64,000 nucleotides of DNA. It comes from Flavobacterium pectinovorum. GTDB lineage: Bacteria; Bacteroidota; Bacteroidia; Flavobacteriales; Flavobacteriaceae. The position numbers were made by a program, and so were the translations under genes. Shown one piece after another: positions 17,374-26,593 of the stretch. Under the pieces are notes generated by a model. That model saw only the letters and a list, made by a program, of their open reading frames with translations. It was not told the origin of the DNA and made no database searches. Within the stretch, counting starts at the first letter, position 1; every line of letters begins with the position of its first letter. Where the stretch lies: contig NZ_RCZH01000018.1 in NCBI RefSeq assembly GCF_006438875.1, forward strand, positions 78,931 through 142,930, in the 5' to 3' direction.

Positions 17374-18510
17374 TTATTGATATTTCTTTGAGAGCCATTT
17401 CCTAACCGGAATATCATATAATTTGAGAAAAATATAAGAAATTACAATGCAGAGAATTAAAACAAGGAATGCAACCCCAGGCGAATCTTCGAGTTGAATA
17501 TTGTTATTGGATACCCATGCATAATAGATGTACAAAATTGGAAAGTGTGTAATGTAGATCGGGTACGATATATCACCCAAAAAACTGCACAGACGTTTTG
17601 AAACAGCACTCTTAATACTTCCGCTGGCGCCTATATAAACCACTAAAGGGAATAATAATATAATAGTAAGCGAATCATAAATTCCGTTCCACCATAAATA
17701 CTCAGAACCTCCTACTCTTGGGAATGACATGATTGCAACAATAAGTATACTGCTCCATAAAAATGCATTTTTAATGTTTCCTGATTTAAATAATCTGCGA
17801 AGCAGTATACCCGCCAAAAAAGGGAAAGTTAATCTGGTAAATCCTATACGCAGCTGTTCGGGCTCCAGTGACCACCCTCCTATAATATCTCCGTGCGGAC
17901 TAAAAACGGCTAACTGTATCAGTGCAAATGCTGAAATCAAAACCAGGATCCACATTACTGTATTAGAAACCTTGCGTAGAATTAATGCGTAGAAAATATT
18001 GGCAATATATTCAAAAAACAAAGACCATGCAGGACCATTTAAAGGATACATTTCACTCCATCCTCTAATATCCAGTGAACCCGGTACAGGTATTAAGAAC
18101 CACCCAAGCACCATTACCACAATAAGTTTCCAAAAAGAGGTTCCTTCTATTGCGGGAAACATAGAAGAGGCTGCATAATAAAAACAAACTGCCCCCAATG
18201 TCATGCCTACAATTATCATAGGATGTAGACGTATCAGTCTTCTTTTGAAAAATCCTGTAATAGACATTGTATTCCACCTGTCATCATATGCGTGAGCGAT
18301 TACAAAACCTGAGAGAAGAAAGAAAAAATCAACTGCCAGATAACCATGATTGATAAGCTGTTGAGTATGATCACCTCCTGAGAAAACTTCGAGAATATGA
18401 AAGGCAACCACCAGAACAGCGGCTACACCGCGAAGCCCGTCAAGAATTTCATAATGTTTTTTAGAATCCTTGAAAACGGTTCCTTTTCCTTGCGAAGAAA
18501 TAATTTCCAT
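17374..18510 (-). CDS. Membrane acyltransferase (OafA/YrhL type, family 3)
   Basis: A 378-residue multi-pass membrane protein with about 10 hydrophobic segments. Near the N-terminus it has LDGLRGVAAVLVVAFHILEV, where the LRG-A-x-x-V-xxxH pattern holds the conserved His of acyltransferase family 3. GYLAVDFFFLLSGFVIAHAY and FFKRRLIRLHPM are the next conserved blocks. These enzymes O-acetylate or O-acylate cell-surface or secreted glycans. It is the third gene of the GH3 operon (32 bp after the second GH3 gene), suggesting that the same glycan is cut and decorated, or that the acylated product is exported. The acyl donor and acceptor are unknown. Confidence 0.88.
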   Translation of the reverse strand: MEIISSQGKGTVFKDSKKHYEILDGLRGVAAVLVVAFHILEVFSGGDHTQQLINHGYLAVDFFFLLSGFVIAHAYDDRWNTMSITGFFKRRLIRLHPMIIVGMTLGAVCFYYAASSMFPAIEGTSFWKLIVVMVLGWFLIPVPGSLDIRGWSEMYPLNGPAWSLFFEYIANIFYALILRKVSNTVMWILVLISAFALIQLAVFSPHGDIIGGWSLEPEQLRIGFTRLTFPFLAGILLRRLFKSGNIKNAFLWSSILIVAIMSFPRVGGSEYLWWNGIYDSLTIILLFPLVVYIGASGSIKSAVSKRLCSFLGDISYPIYITHFPILYIYYAWVSNNNIQLEDSPGVAFLVLILCIVISYIFLKLYDIPVRKWLSKKYQ

Positions 18511-18542
18511 TTATATTGTGTTTTTGATTTATAATAATTGAA

Positions 18543-20753
18543 TTATTTTAGACGGAAACTAATTTTGGCTCTGATATCTGCTGATGAAGCTCCTATTAAA
18601 GCCTGAAATTCGCCGGGTTCTGCCACCCATTGATGTTCTTTATCATTGAAAAAACTCAAAGCATCTTTCTCGATCGTGAAAGTCACCGTTTTTTCTTCTC
18701 CGGCTTTTAGAAAAACTTTATCAAAACCTTTAAGTTCTTTTATAGGTCTTGGAAGAGAAGATTTTACATCAGTTATATATAACTGAACGATCTCTGCACC
18801 ATCACGTTTACCGGTGTTTTTCACCTTTATGGATAAAGAAATTGTATCATCCTTATTAATACTTATTTTGTCTGCTTTTATATCACTGTATTGAAATGCG
18901 GTATAACTAAGTCCGTATCCAAAAGGGAAAAGTGGTTTTATTTTTTCTTTCTCATGCCATCTGTAACCCACAAAAATGCTTTCTTTGTAAGTAACCTCAT
19001 CGCCACCCGGGAAAGAGGTAAAAGCGTGGGCTGCATTATCTTTTAACGCAACAGGAAAAGTAAAGGTCAGTTTCCCTGATGGATTTACATCACCTAATAA
19101 TACTGCTGCCAGAGCGGTGCCTGATTCAGATCCCAGAAACCATCCCTGAACAATAGCCGGAACGTCTTTCTCCCAGGGCATAGCGACAGCATTACCAGAA
19201 ATATTAATATAGATTAAATTGATATTGACTTTTACCAGCGCATTTATAAGTTCATTCTGCCCGTATGGGAGTTCAAGTTCTTTACGATCATTACCTTCAC
19301 TATCCTGAAAATCACTTTTATTAAGCCCTCCTACAAATAGTACTACATCTGCTTCTTTTGCAACTTTTAATGCTTCGTTTTTAAGTTCTTGAGCACTACG
19401 GTTTTCTGTAAGGTTTTGTCCTGAGACTACTCCGTTATAATTTCCGCTGGCATCTCCTACATAGCCTCTGGCGTAAATTATCTCAGCTTCGCTGCCAATT
19501 CTTTCCTGAAGTCCCTGAAGGGGCGAAATCTCATATTTTGCTTTAAGAGAAGAACTTCCCCCTCCTACTGTCATCATCTTTATAGCATTCTCTCCAATAA
19601 CTGCTATCTTTTTATATTTTTTAATATCCAGAGGTAATAGCGCTCCTTTGTTTTTCAAAAGTACAATGCCTTCTTCTGCTATATTGCGTGCAGCGGCTGC
19701 GTGTTCCGGTGTACCAAAAGATCCCCACGGCCTGTTTCTTTCCATATTGGTCCTGAAAATCAGACGCAAAATGTTTCTTATTTTTTCATCAAGTTCCTTA
19801 GTACCGACCTCGCCTGATTTTATCAAATCAAGATAAGGCTTAGCCAGATAATAATTGTCATAAGCATTACTTGCTCCCCATGTAAGACCATCGGTCCAGG
19901 TTCCAAATTCCATATCAAGACCATTATAAATAGACTCTTTTGTATTGTGAACACCCCCCCAGTCTGCTACTACGGCACCATCAAAAGACCACTCTTTTCT
20001 AAGAATATCCTGCAACAAAAAGTTATTATGACAACCTTGCAATCCCTTATATTTATTGTATGATCCCATAACGGCCCAGACATTTCCTTTTTGAACAGCT
20101 GCTTTAAAAGCCGGAAGATAAATTTCATAAAGCGCTCGATCATCTACAATTACATTTACCCCATGGCGATTAGTTTCCTGATTGTTTAATGCAAAATGTT
20201 TCACACAGGCAGCTACCCCATTTGATTGTACCCCTTCGATATAAGGCACGACCATTTCGCCGGCAAGAAAAGGATCCTCGCCCATATACTCAAAATTTCG
20301 TCCGTTTAACGGGCTGCGGTAAATATTAATGCCGGGGCCTAGTATCACATTTTTATTTCTGTAACGCGCTTCTTCTCCAAGACTTTTTCCGTACAAAAGT
20401 GACATTTTCTTGTTCCATGTAGCAGATAATGCGGTAAGAGCAGGAAAGGCAATACAGGAATCATTCGTCCATTCTGCCTGCTGCCATTCATCCCATTTTA
20501 CCTCAGGACGAATCCCGTGAGGACCATCTGTCATCCAGTTTTCAGGAATTCCCAAACGAGGTACTCCGGGAGAACTAAATTTGGACTGTGCATGCACCAT
20601 GGCAATTTTTTCTTCTAGTGTCATTTTCGAAAGTGCATCTTCAATACGCTGCTCTACAGGTTTTGTATCATCAAGATAAACGGGTAAACTTTTCTGTGCC
20701 GAGACATTCCACACGCACAGCATTATAAAAGCGGTAAATAATTTATATAACAT
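18543..20753 (-). CDS. Secreted GH3 glycoside hydrolase (beta-glucosidase type)
   Basis: A 736-residue protein with a signal peptide ending near residue 19 (NVSAQ). The GH3 N-terminal barrel contains MTLEEKIAMVHAQ, the substrate motif CVKHFALNNQE (Lys185-His186) and VVADWGG, where Asp264 is the expected catalytic nucleophile. The alpha/beta sandwich follows from about residue 360 (EEGIVLLKNKGALLPL). The fibronectin-III-like domain occupies the last 110 or so (VKNTGKRDGAEIVQLYI). It should release terminal beta-linked sugars, probably glucose or xylose, in the periplasm. It lies 14 bp after the other GH3 gene, clearly one operon. The two paralogues differ enough to have distinct linkage preferences. 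Confidence 0.92.
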   Translation of the reverse strand: MLYKLFTAFIMLCVWNVSAQKSLPVYLDDTKPVEQRIEDALSKMTLEEKIAMVHAQSKFSSPGVPRLGIPENWMTDGPHGIRPEVKWDEWQQAEWTNDSCIAFPALTALSATWNKKMSLLYGKSLGEEARYRNKNVILGPGINIYRSPLNGRNFEYMGEDPFLAGEMVVPYIEGVQSNGVAACVKHFALNNQETNRHGVNVIVDDRALYEIYLPAFKAAVQKGNVWAVMGSYNKYKGLQGCHNNFLLQDILRKEWSFDGAVVADWGGVHNTKESIYNGLDMEFGTWTDGLTWGASNAYDNYYLAKPYLDLIKSGEVGTKELDEKIRNILRLIFRTNMERNRPWGSFGTPEHAAAARNIAEEGIVLLKNKGALLPLDIKKYKKIAVIGENAIKMMTVGGGSSSLKAKYEISPLQGLQERIGSEAEIIYARGYVGDASGNYNGVVSGQNLTENRSAQELKNEALKVAKEADVVLFVGGLNKSDFQDSEGNDRKELELPYGQNELINALVKVNINLIYINISGNAVAMPWEKDVPAIVQGWFLGSESGTALAAVLLGDVNPSGKLTFTFPVALKDNAAHAFTSFPGGDEVTYKESIFVGYRWHEKEKIKPLFPFGYGLSYTAFQYSDIKADKISINKDDTISLSIKVKNTGKRDGAEIVQLYITDVKSSLPRPIKELKGFDKVFLKAGEEKTVTFTIEKDALSFFNDKEHQWVAEPGEFQALIGASSADIRAKISFRLK

Positions 20754-20767
20754 AATTTTTTAGTTTT

Positions 20768-23050
20768 TTATTTTAAATTAATCGAAGCGGTCTGCACATC
20801 ATTACTACTGCTTCCTATCATGATTTGAAACTCTCCGGGCTCACTTACAAAGTCCAGTGCAGTGTTATAGAATTTAAGCATCTCCTGTGTGACTACAAAC
20901 TTTACCGTTTTTGACTCTCCTGCTTTAAGAAAAATCTTTTCAAAACCTTTAAGTTCTTTTACCGGTCTTGAAATACTGCCTGCCATATCCCGTACATAAA
21001 GCTGTACTGTTTCTGCACCGTCTTTCGATCCTGTATTTTTTATATTTACTGAAGCTGTTATTGTTTGGTCACCCCTCATTTCAGTTGCGCTCAACGTTAC
21101 AGGACTATATTGAAATGTAGTATAACTTAACCCAAAACCAAATGGATAAAGGGGTGCATTCTTTTCATCCATATAATTGCTTCTAAATTTCTCAAAGCCT
21201 TTGTCAGATGCGGGTCTTCCTGTATTTAAATGATTATAATAAAGTGGAATTTGAGCCACGCTTCTTGGGAAAGTCGACACCAGTTTTCCGCCAGGGTTTA
21301 CGTCTCCAAAAACCACATCACCAATCGCTTGAGCGGCTTCACTACCACCAAACCATACATTCAAAATAGCTGGCACATTTTCCTGCTCCCAGACAAGTGT
21401 CATGGGTCTTCCGGCAAATAACACCAGAACTACGGGTTTTCCTGTTGCTAAAAGTTGCTCTAAAACTCTTTTTTGCACTGGCGGAATTCCAATATCTGTA
21501 CGGCTGCTGGACTCTCCGCTCATTTCAGAAGACTCTCCCATTGCGGCTACAATCACATCTGCTTTCGAAGCGGCATTTAATGCCTCAGCAATAAGCTCAT
21601 CTTCTGTTCTGTTGTCCCAGGGGATATCTCTGCCAAACATTGTGGCATTCTTCTGCATTATCTGGTCACTTAAAAGATTAGAACCCTTTGCATATATAAT
21701 ATTGGCTTTACTGCCGGCGGTCTGACGCAATCCTTCAACCAGAGTAAGAGGTTGATCGAGTTTGGCAGCAACACTCCAGGTACCTACCATATTTGACTTT
21801 GTATCTCCCATAGGTCCCACTACGGCAATGGTTTTTGCTTTGGATAAAGGCAGAATATTTCCCTGATTTTTTAGAAGTACAAAACTTTCAGCAGCTGTTT
21901 TACGTGCTACTGCCCTGTTTTCATTGGTATATATTTCTTTCTGCGCTCTTTTAGTATCGCAAAACTTATAAGGATATTTAAACAATCCCAATTTATACTT
22001 TGCTTCAAGAACACGTCTGCAGGCCTGATCAATTTTTGCAATATCAACTTTACCTTCTTTTATAGAAGCAGGCAATGTATTTAGAAATCCTTCTGAAACC
22101 ATATCCATGTCCAGTCCTGCATTAAGCGCTGCGGCAGAAGACTCTTTCAAATTACCCAATCCGTGATTGACAATCTCACCTACTCCTCCATAATCTGCTA
22201 CTGTAAATCCTTCAAAACCCCACTCTTTTCTAAGCACATCGGTCAGCAGCCATTTATTGGCATGGGCAGGAACGGCATCTACAACATTAAAAGAAGCCAT
22301 AACACTCGCTACTCCTTGCTCTACTGCTGCTTTATAGGGATAAAAATATTCGTTGTACATGCGAATATGACTCATATCTGCAGTATTGTAATCTCTTCCG
22401 GCTTCTCCGGCTCCGTACAATGCAAAATGTTTTACACAGGCCAGAATATTAAATTTTTCCGAAAATGTATTATCCTTTCCCTGATAACCTCTTATCATGG
22501 CTTTGGCAATCTGCCCACCCAGATAAGGGTCTTCACCGCTTCCTTCAGAAACCCGTCCCCATCTGGGGTCTCTGGCAATATCAACCATAGGACTGAATGT
22601 CCAGCTGATACCGTCAGCACTGGCTTCTTTGGCAGCAATTCTGGCCGACTCTTCAATCGCTTTCATATCCCAGGTACAAGCTATGCCCAAAGGAATAGGA
22701 AAAACAGTTTCATAACCATGAATGACATCCATACCAAAGAGCAGCGGAATTTTTAATCTGCTTTCTTCGACAGCAATTTTCTGAATTTCTTTGATTTTCT
22801 GAACGCCCTTGATATTGAACATTCCTCCTACAAGGCCTTTACGAATTTTTGCTGCAATGTTAGTATTGCTTCCCAATCCTGTTATGATATCTCCTTCACT
22901 AGGCAGATTCATTTGTCCTATTTTTTCTTCAAGTGTCATCCGGTTCATCAAACTGCTGACGAACGCATCCATTTTTTGATCTTTTTGTTGCTGGGCATTC
23001 ATGTGAAATGTTGCTGCCAGAAACAATACTGCTGCTAATTTTTTTTTCAT
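20768..23050 (-). CDS. bglX: Secreted GH3 beta-glucosidase, BglX-like
   Basis: A 760-residue protein with a signal peptide ending near residue 19 (FHMNAQ). It closely follows the BglX layout: MTLEEKIGQMNLPS, PLLFGMDVIHGYETVFPIPL, DPRWGRVSEGSGEDPYLG, CVKHFALYGAGEAGRDYNT (Lys207-His208) and FTVADYGG with nucleophile Asp286. The second domain has SFVLLKNQGNILPLSKAKTI and the region ESSEMSGESSSRTDIGIP, where the general acid/base is usually found. A Fn3-like domain ends the protein. It is a periplasmic exo-beta-glucosidase acting on oligosaccharides. It is the first gene of the GH3-GH3-acyltransferase operon. The promoter must lie in the 313-bp region upstream. Confidence 0.92.
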   Translation of the reverse strand: MKKKLAAVLFLAATFHMNAQQQKDQKMDAFVSSLMNRMTLEEKIGQMNLPSEGDIITGLGSNTNIAAKIRKGLVGGMFNIKGVQKIKEIQKIAVEESRLKIPLLFGMDVIHGYETVFPIPLGIACTWDMKAIEESARIAAKEASADGISWTFSPMVDIARDPRWGRVSEGSGEDPYLGGQIAKAMIRGYQGKDNTFSEKFNILACVKHFALYGAGEAGRDYNTADMSHIRMYNEYFYPYKAAVEQGVASVMASFNVVDAVPAHANKWLLTDVLRKEWGFEGFTVADYGGVGEIVNHGLGNLKESSAAALNAGLDMDMVSEGFLNTLPASIKEGKVDIAKIDQACRRVLEAKYKLGLFKYPYKFCDTKRAQKEIYTNENRAVARKTAAESFVLLKNQGNILPLSKAKTIAVVGPMGDTKSNMVGTWSVAAKLDQPLTLVEGLRQTAGSKANIIYAKGSNLLSDQIMQKNATMFGRDIPWDNRTEDELIAEALNAASKADVIVAAMGESSEMSGESSSRTDIGIPPVQKRVLEQLLATGKPVVLVLFAGRPMTLVWEQENVPAILNVWFGGSEAAQAIGDVVFGDVNPGGKLVSTFPRSVAQIPLYYNHLNTGRPASDKGFEKFRSNYMDEKNAPLYPFGFGLSYTTFQYSPVTLSATEMRGDQTITASVNIKNTGSKDGAETVQLYVRDMAGSISRPVKELKGFEKIFLKAGESKTVKFVVTQEMLKFYNTALDFVSEPGEFQIMIGSSSNDVQTASINLK

Positions 23051-23363
23051 ATCTGTTTATAATTTTATCGACCTCAGGTTTATTTTTCAAATTAATAAAC
23101 CTTGATGTTGTAAAACTATAACGATATAGTACACGCACGGCATTGTAAAATTAAAATGTAGAACTAAAAAGAACACAAATCGCTATAAATCAAATAGTTA
23201 AATAAATAAGTTAGCTATTAAAAAGTAGTTGACGGACTCAAAAAAAGTAGCTAGAAAAAGAAAGCAAATCTGCCCGAAATACTACATCATTCCCTATACA
23301 GCTTTAGCTTTATACCTTGTGACCTGTAGAAAAAACAGGGATATAGAGAGATAATTATCCTTA
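23051..23363. other. Intergenic region holding the GH3 operon promoter
   Basis: Between the regulator's stop and the GH3 start, both on the minus strand. No copy of the TGCAAA operator is present here, in contrast to the MFS and regulator promoters. No clear -7/-33 pair could be chosen. The stretch at 23318-23353 downstream of the regulator shows no strong hairpin. Confidence 0.4.
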
Positions 23364-25007
23364 TTACAAACTGTGGAATCTACTGCCGGTTTTTTCGAGT
23401 TTTTTTGTGAATTCTTCTTTAGAATAAGTCGTTTTATTTCGAATTTTAGTTCTGTAATTATAAATGGTGCTCATAGAAAGTCTCAAAAATGAAGCAATTT
23501 TCTCGCTGTCTTTAATACCAAGCCTTTCAAGGGCAAAAATCCGAAGTTCTGTAGTGAGTATTTCTCCTTCTTTGAGTGTGATTTTTTCTCCTTCAGCAAG
23601 AAGTGCATTAAAATCTGTAGTAAACTCAGGATAAAGCTTAATGAAAACAGCATCAAATTTCCTGTACAGGTCATAAAGTTCCTGATCTATGATATCATTT
23701 GATTTTAAAACATTCGTAAGATCAACAAATTGTCTGCTGATGGCTTTTTTGTAGAGTTTTATTCTGTAATCTTCCATTTTATTAATATACGACGAGCAGA
23801 TATCAAAAAACTGGGCGATGTATTCTTCTTTTATATTATTAGATTCATTGAGCTGTTCGTTAAATACTTTAAGCTGATCATTAGCCGCCTGAAATTCTGA
23901 ATTTAATTCCTGAAGTTCTTGTGCTGACTCTGAAAGTTCTTTTTTAATTCGGGACAAACGTCTCATCTGGCGATACACATAAAAAATCAAAACAATAAGA
24001 AAGCAACTGAGCACACTTACAGATACAATATAAATTTGAAGTTGTTTTTTATTTTTTTCTGCTTTTTTCTGATAAGCTGCATTTATAATCGAATAAAACT
24101 CTGACATCATCAGGGTCCTGAATTTTACATTGCAGAAAACCGCATCTTCCAGAGCCGACTTTGCATATTTATAGGCTAAATCAATCTTGTCATTGTAGTA
24201 ATTATAGATTGCGAGATTCTGTATGGCTCCCTGATCTTTTGTTGCAGTTTCTATATCAGTAATTGCCGCCAGGGTATAATAATCAATTCCTTGTTCATAT
24301 TTTTTATTGCGCATACTAATATTTCCTAAAAGATAGGCGCACATTGCGTATTGAGATTTTTTAAGTTCCTGATTGTAAAACAAGTCTTCGAGATTTTTTT
24401 TTGCCGCAGCGTAATCTTTATTATCAATAGAACGCAAAGCTAAATTTACTTTATATTCTGAAGACTGAGGATCTAAAATGGCCAGCAGTGAATCTCTATA
24501 TATCCCAATTTGTTCATTGTAATACTTACTGGGATTATTAGTCGCATAATGCTCAAAAAACTCAATATAAAATTCTAAATAGGTCTTTTTTTGATTGTTT
24601 GAAAGTGTTTCGGTATCAATTGATTTCAATAATTTTTCAGATTCCAGAAAACGTCCGCTTGCTGAATAAAGATTCGCTAATTGCAGGACAGCATCTGTCT
24701 TGAAACTACTTTGCTTAAGTGAATCTGAAAGCTTTACATTTTTTGTAATAAAATACAAAGCAGAATCTATTTTATATTTTCTGTATTCTGTATATAATTT
24801 TTGATTTAGCAAATACTCGGCCTCAGGTGAGTTTTTTTCTTTAATAGCTTTTCTGATTTTTGAAGTTCTTTTATCTTTTAGAGCAGCATAATCTGCTTTA
24901 TGCTGTATCGCAAAATCAAGTTTGAGTCTTAATGAATCTTTTACATTTCCAGAACAGATATTGATACACGAAATTAGTATAAGTGAGTATAGAACTTTCT
25001 TGAACAA
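23364..25007 (-). CDS. TPR, membrane-anchored transcription regulator (DUF6377-like)
   Basis: A 547-residue protein with an N-terminal signal sequence (FKKVLYSLILISCINIC) and about 290 residues of TPR-like helices, probably periplasmic. One membrane segment lies near 328-347 (YIVSVSVLSCFLIVLIFYVY), then a coiled-coil (ELSESAQELQELNSEFQAAN). The cytosolic C-terminus ends in an HTH: RIFALERLGIKDSEKIASFL and RLSMSTIYNYRTKIRNKT. This is the architecture of Bacteroidota regulators of sugar-use genes of the SusR-like/DUF6377 kind. It lies directly upstream of the GH3 operon. Its own promoter carries the operator shared with the MFS gene, so it may bind there itself. Confidence 0.82.
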   Translation of the reverse strand: MFKKVLYSLILISCINICSGNVKDSLRLKLDFAIQHKADYAALKDKRTSKIRKAIKEKNSPEAEYLLNQKLYTEYRKYKIDSALYFITKNVKLSDSLKQSSFKTDAVLQLANLYSASGRFLESEKLLKSIDTETLSNNQKKTYLEFYIEFFEHYATNNPSKYYNEQIGIYRDSLLAILDPQSSEYKVNLALRSIDNKDYAAAKKNLEDLFYNQELKKSQYAMCAYLLGNISMRNKKYEQGIDYYTLAAITDIETATKDQGAIQNLAIYNYYNDKIDLAYKYAKSALEDAVFCNVKFRTLMMSEFYSIINAAYQKKAEKNKKQLQIYIVSVSVLSCFLIVLIFYVYRQMRRLSRIKKELSESAQELQELNSEFQAANDQLKVFNEQLNESNNIKEEYIAQFFDICSSYINKMEDYRIKLYKKAISRQFVDLTNVLKSNDIIDQELYDLYRKFDAVFIKLYPEFTTDFNALLAEGEKITLKEGEILTTELRIFALERLGIKDSEKIASFLRLSMSTIYNYRTKIRNKTTYSKEEFTKKLEKTGSRFHSL

Positions 25008-25050
25008 AACTTAATGATTTAAATTACTACATTCCAATTCTTATTGGGTA

Positions 25051-25078
25051 TTTGCAAATATATGCAAATTTGCAAATT
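25051..25078 (-). promoter_or_regulatory. TGCAAA operator of the regulator gene
   Basis: TATTTGCAAATATATGCAAA and the following TTTGCAAATT lie 44-70 bp before the regulator's start. The stretch 25051-25076 differs from 17271-17296 at one base only. On the minus strand TATATTTG fits the -7 consensus and overlaps the site. Confidence 0.65.
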
Positions 25079-25591
25079 ACTTAAATTATTATTTTTATAA
25101 TTAAATTTAGAATAGTTTGTAATTTGTATAGTAAAGGTAACTCTATGGTGCTAAAAAAGAATAAAAAAGTCCGTTTTATAAATGGACTTGAAGGTAATAA
25201 AAATCAATAATGTTAATTTCCCCCCTTCCCAAAAATTAGTTTTCTACGATTAGGTACATACACTGCTTTTGAAGTACATATAAGATACAAATTTATAGAT
25301 CATTACTAAAGGCAGAAAACGATACGTTAAGTTTTGTGGTAAAATCGTGGCACATGCTGTTTTTCAAAATTACAAAATTCAGTAAATACAAGGGCTGCAG
25401 AGTTTAGGTTCGAAACTTTATTATAATAATATAATTTAATCATTACTTTAAAGCAACTATTAACCTTATTTTAATATTTTAGCGTAGATACACTAATCCA
25501 GAATAATCGCAATAAGATGGCAGAAATACATAGACGTCACACAACTGACTTTAAAAAGAAATCATTTTTGAAATCAAATATTTTTTCCATC
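25079..25591. other. Intergenic, no gene seen
   Basis: A+T-rich. At about 25334 TTTTGTGGTAAAATCGTGGC resembles a motif at 11023 that precedes the repeat box of copy 2, but no box follows here. Otherwise nothing recognised. Confidence 0.35.
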
Positions 25592-26152
25592 AATCCCCAA
25601 CAGGACATCCAAACCAAATTCCTTAAGCCATCTAAAGACAGGATCTACATATAATAGTTAGCCAATCTCTTTAAATCTTCCATAAAATTTATAGAAATTT
25701 GTCCAGTCAAGCTCACCACACTGCCAAAAGGCGCCAATTGAAGACAATTGGCGCTTTTTTTTATTATAACCTTACCTTATTTATTAGTCTAAAGAGCCAC
25801 AGTAAGCTATTTTTTATTGCATCATTATAAAAAGGTGAGTGTATATCAAAGCTGAAAGAAAAGTTCCTGTGTTTAGGTTCTTCATCGATTTTCTCCTTCT
25901 GCAGCCGCAAAACCTATTTATTTTTGTGAAAGAATAGTGGCATATGGTATTAAAAAAAAACGAAAATTGAGTATTGATTAGAAGTACAAAAATTGGCTTC
26001 GAATATGCAGTTTTCCAAAGACAAAATAGGACCTTCAGCGGCCCTTAGCCCTGATTGCTTCGCCAGTTCGCTTCGCTCGTGTGCATTGAAATCCTTTTGT
26101 GCCGGGGTTTGGCACAAAAGATTGGAACGTATAGCGGGAACAGCTCCTAAAT
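25592..26152. repeat. Composite intergenic repeat, copy 2, including conserved block copy 4
   Basis: The conserved block lies at 25592-25704, and on the minus strand encodes SVVSLTGQISINFMEDLKRL. It is followed by the GCGCCAATTG hairpin and then about 390 bp parallel to 8740-9062. Shared landmarks are AAAACCTATTTATTTTT (25910), CCAAAGACAAAAT (26016) and GCGGGAACAGCTCCTAA (26134). Compared with copy 1 there is an extra segment near 26060 with GCTTCGCCAGTTCGCTTCGC. The open frames on both strands here are translations of the repeat. Confidence 0.7.
25731..25762 (+). terminator. Intrinsic terminator-like hairpin after block copy 4
   Basis: Stem GCGCCAATTG / CAATTGGCGC with loop AAGA, followed by eight T residues. 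Confidence 0.85.
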
Positions 26153-26286
26153 CAAAAAAAATATTGCTGATCTGTAAATTATGTAACAAAATAAGGGCAA
26201 TAATCCCCTAATTTTGCCCTTTAAAATTCAGCCGTAAAACAACAATAATATCTGACTATCTGCAGCTGTTAAGTAGATTAAGAAAA

Positions 26287-26505
26287 ATGAAGAAGTTTGA
26301 AATTAAAAAGGCAGGCCAGGACAAATGGCTTGTCGTGCACAACGAGGTTCCAAAATTTACCTGCCAGTTTGAGGATAAAAGATTTAATTATCAAAGGACC
26401 ATTACAGGGCTTTCCAATCCAAAAGGCGATCCTAAAGAAGTGCAGCTGTTGCAGAGAATGGAAAAATGGCTCAGGGAGTATCATAAGGATAAAATAAACG
26501 GATAA
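26287..26505 (+). CDS. Small basic protein, unknown
   Basis: A 72-residue protein starting MKKFEIKKAGQDKWLVVHNE and ending in a charged helix (MEKWLREYHKDKING). The first half looks like a small beta unit, the second like an amphipathic helix. There is no signal or membrane segment. The purine-rich stretch GATTAAGAAAA precedes the ATG. I do not recognise the family, though compact single-domain proteins of this kind are common in Flavobacterium. The next gene follows 88 bp later on the same strand and may be independent. A competing frame at 26297-26497 has no such fold pattern. Confidence 0.5.
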   Translation: MKKFEIKKAGQDKWLVVHNEVPKFTCQFEDKRFNYQRTITGLSNPKGDPKEVQLLQRMEKWLREYHKDKING

Positions 26506-26593
26506 CAGCAGGATGATACTAATTTCAATTCGGATCAGGGAATATATTTAAATAATAATCAAATTTTCGTATCTTTATTTAAACTATTATATC

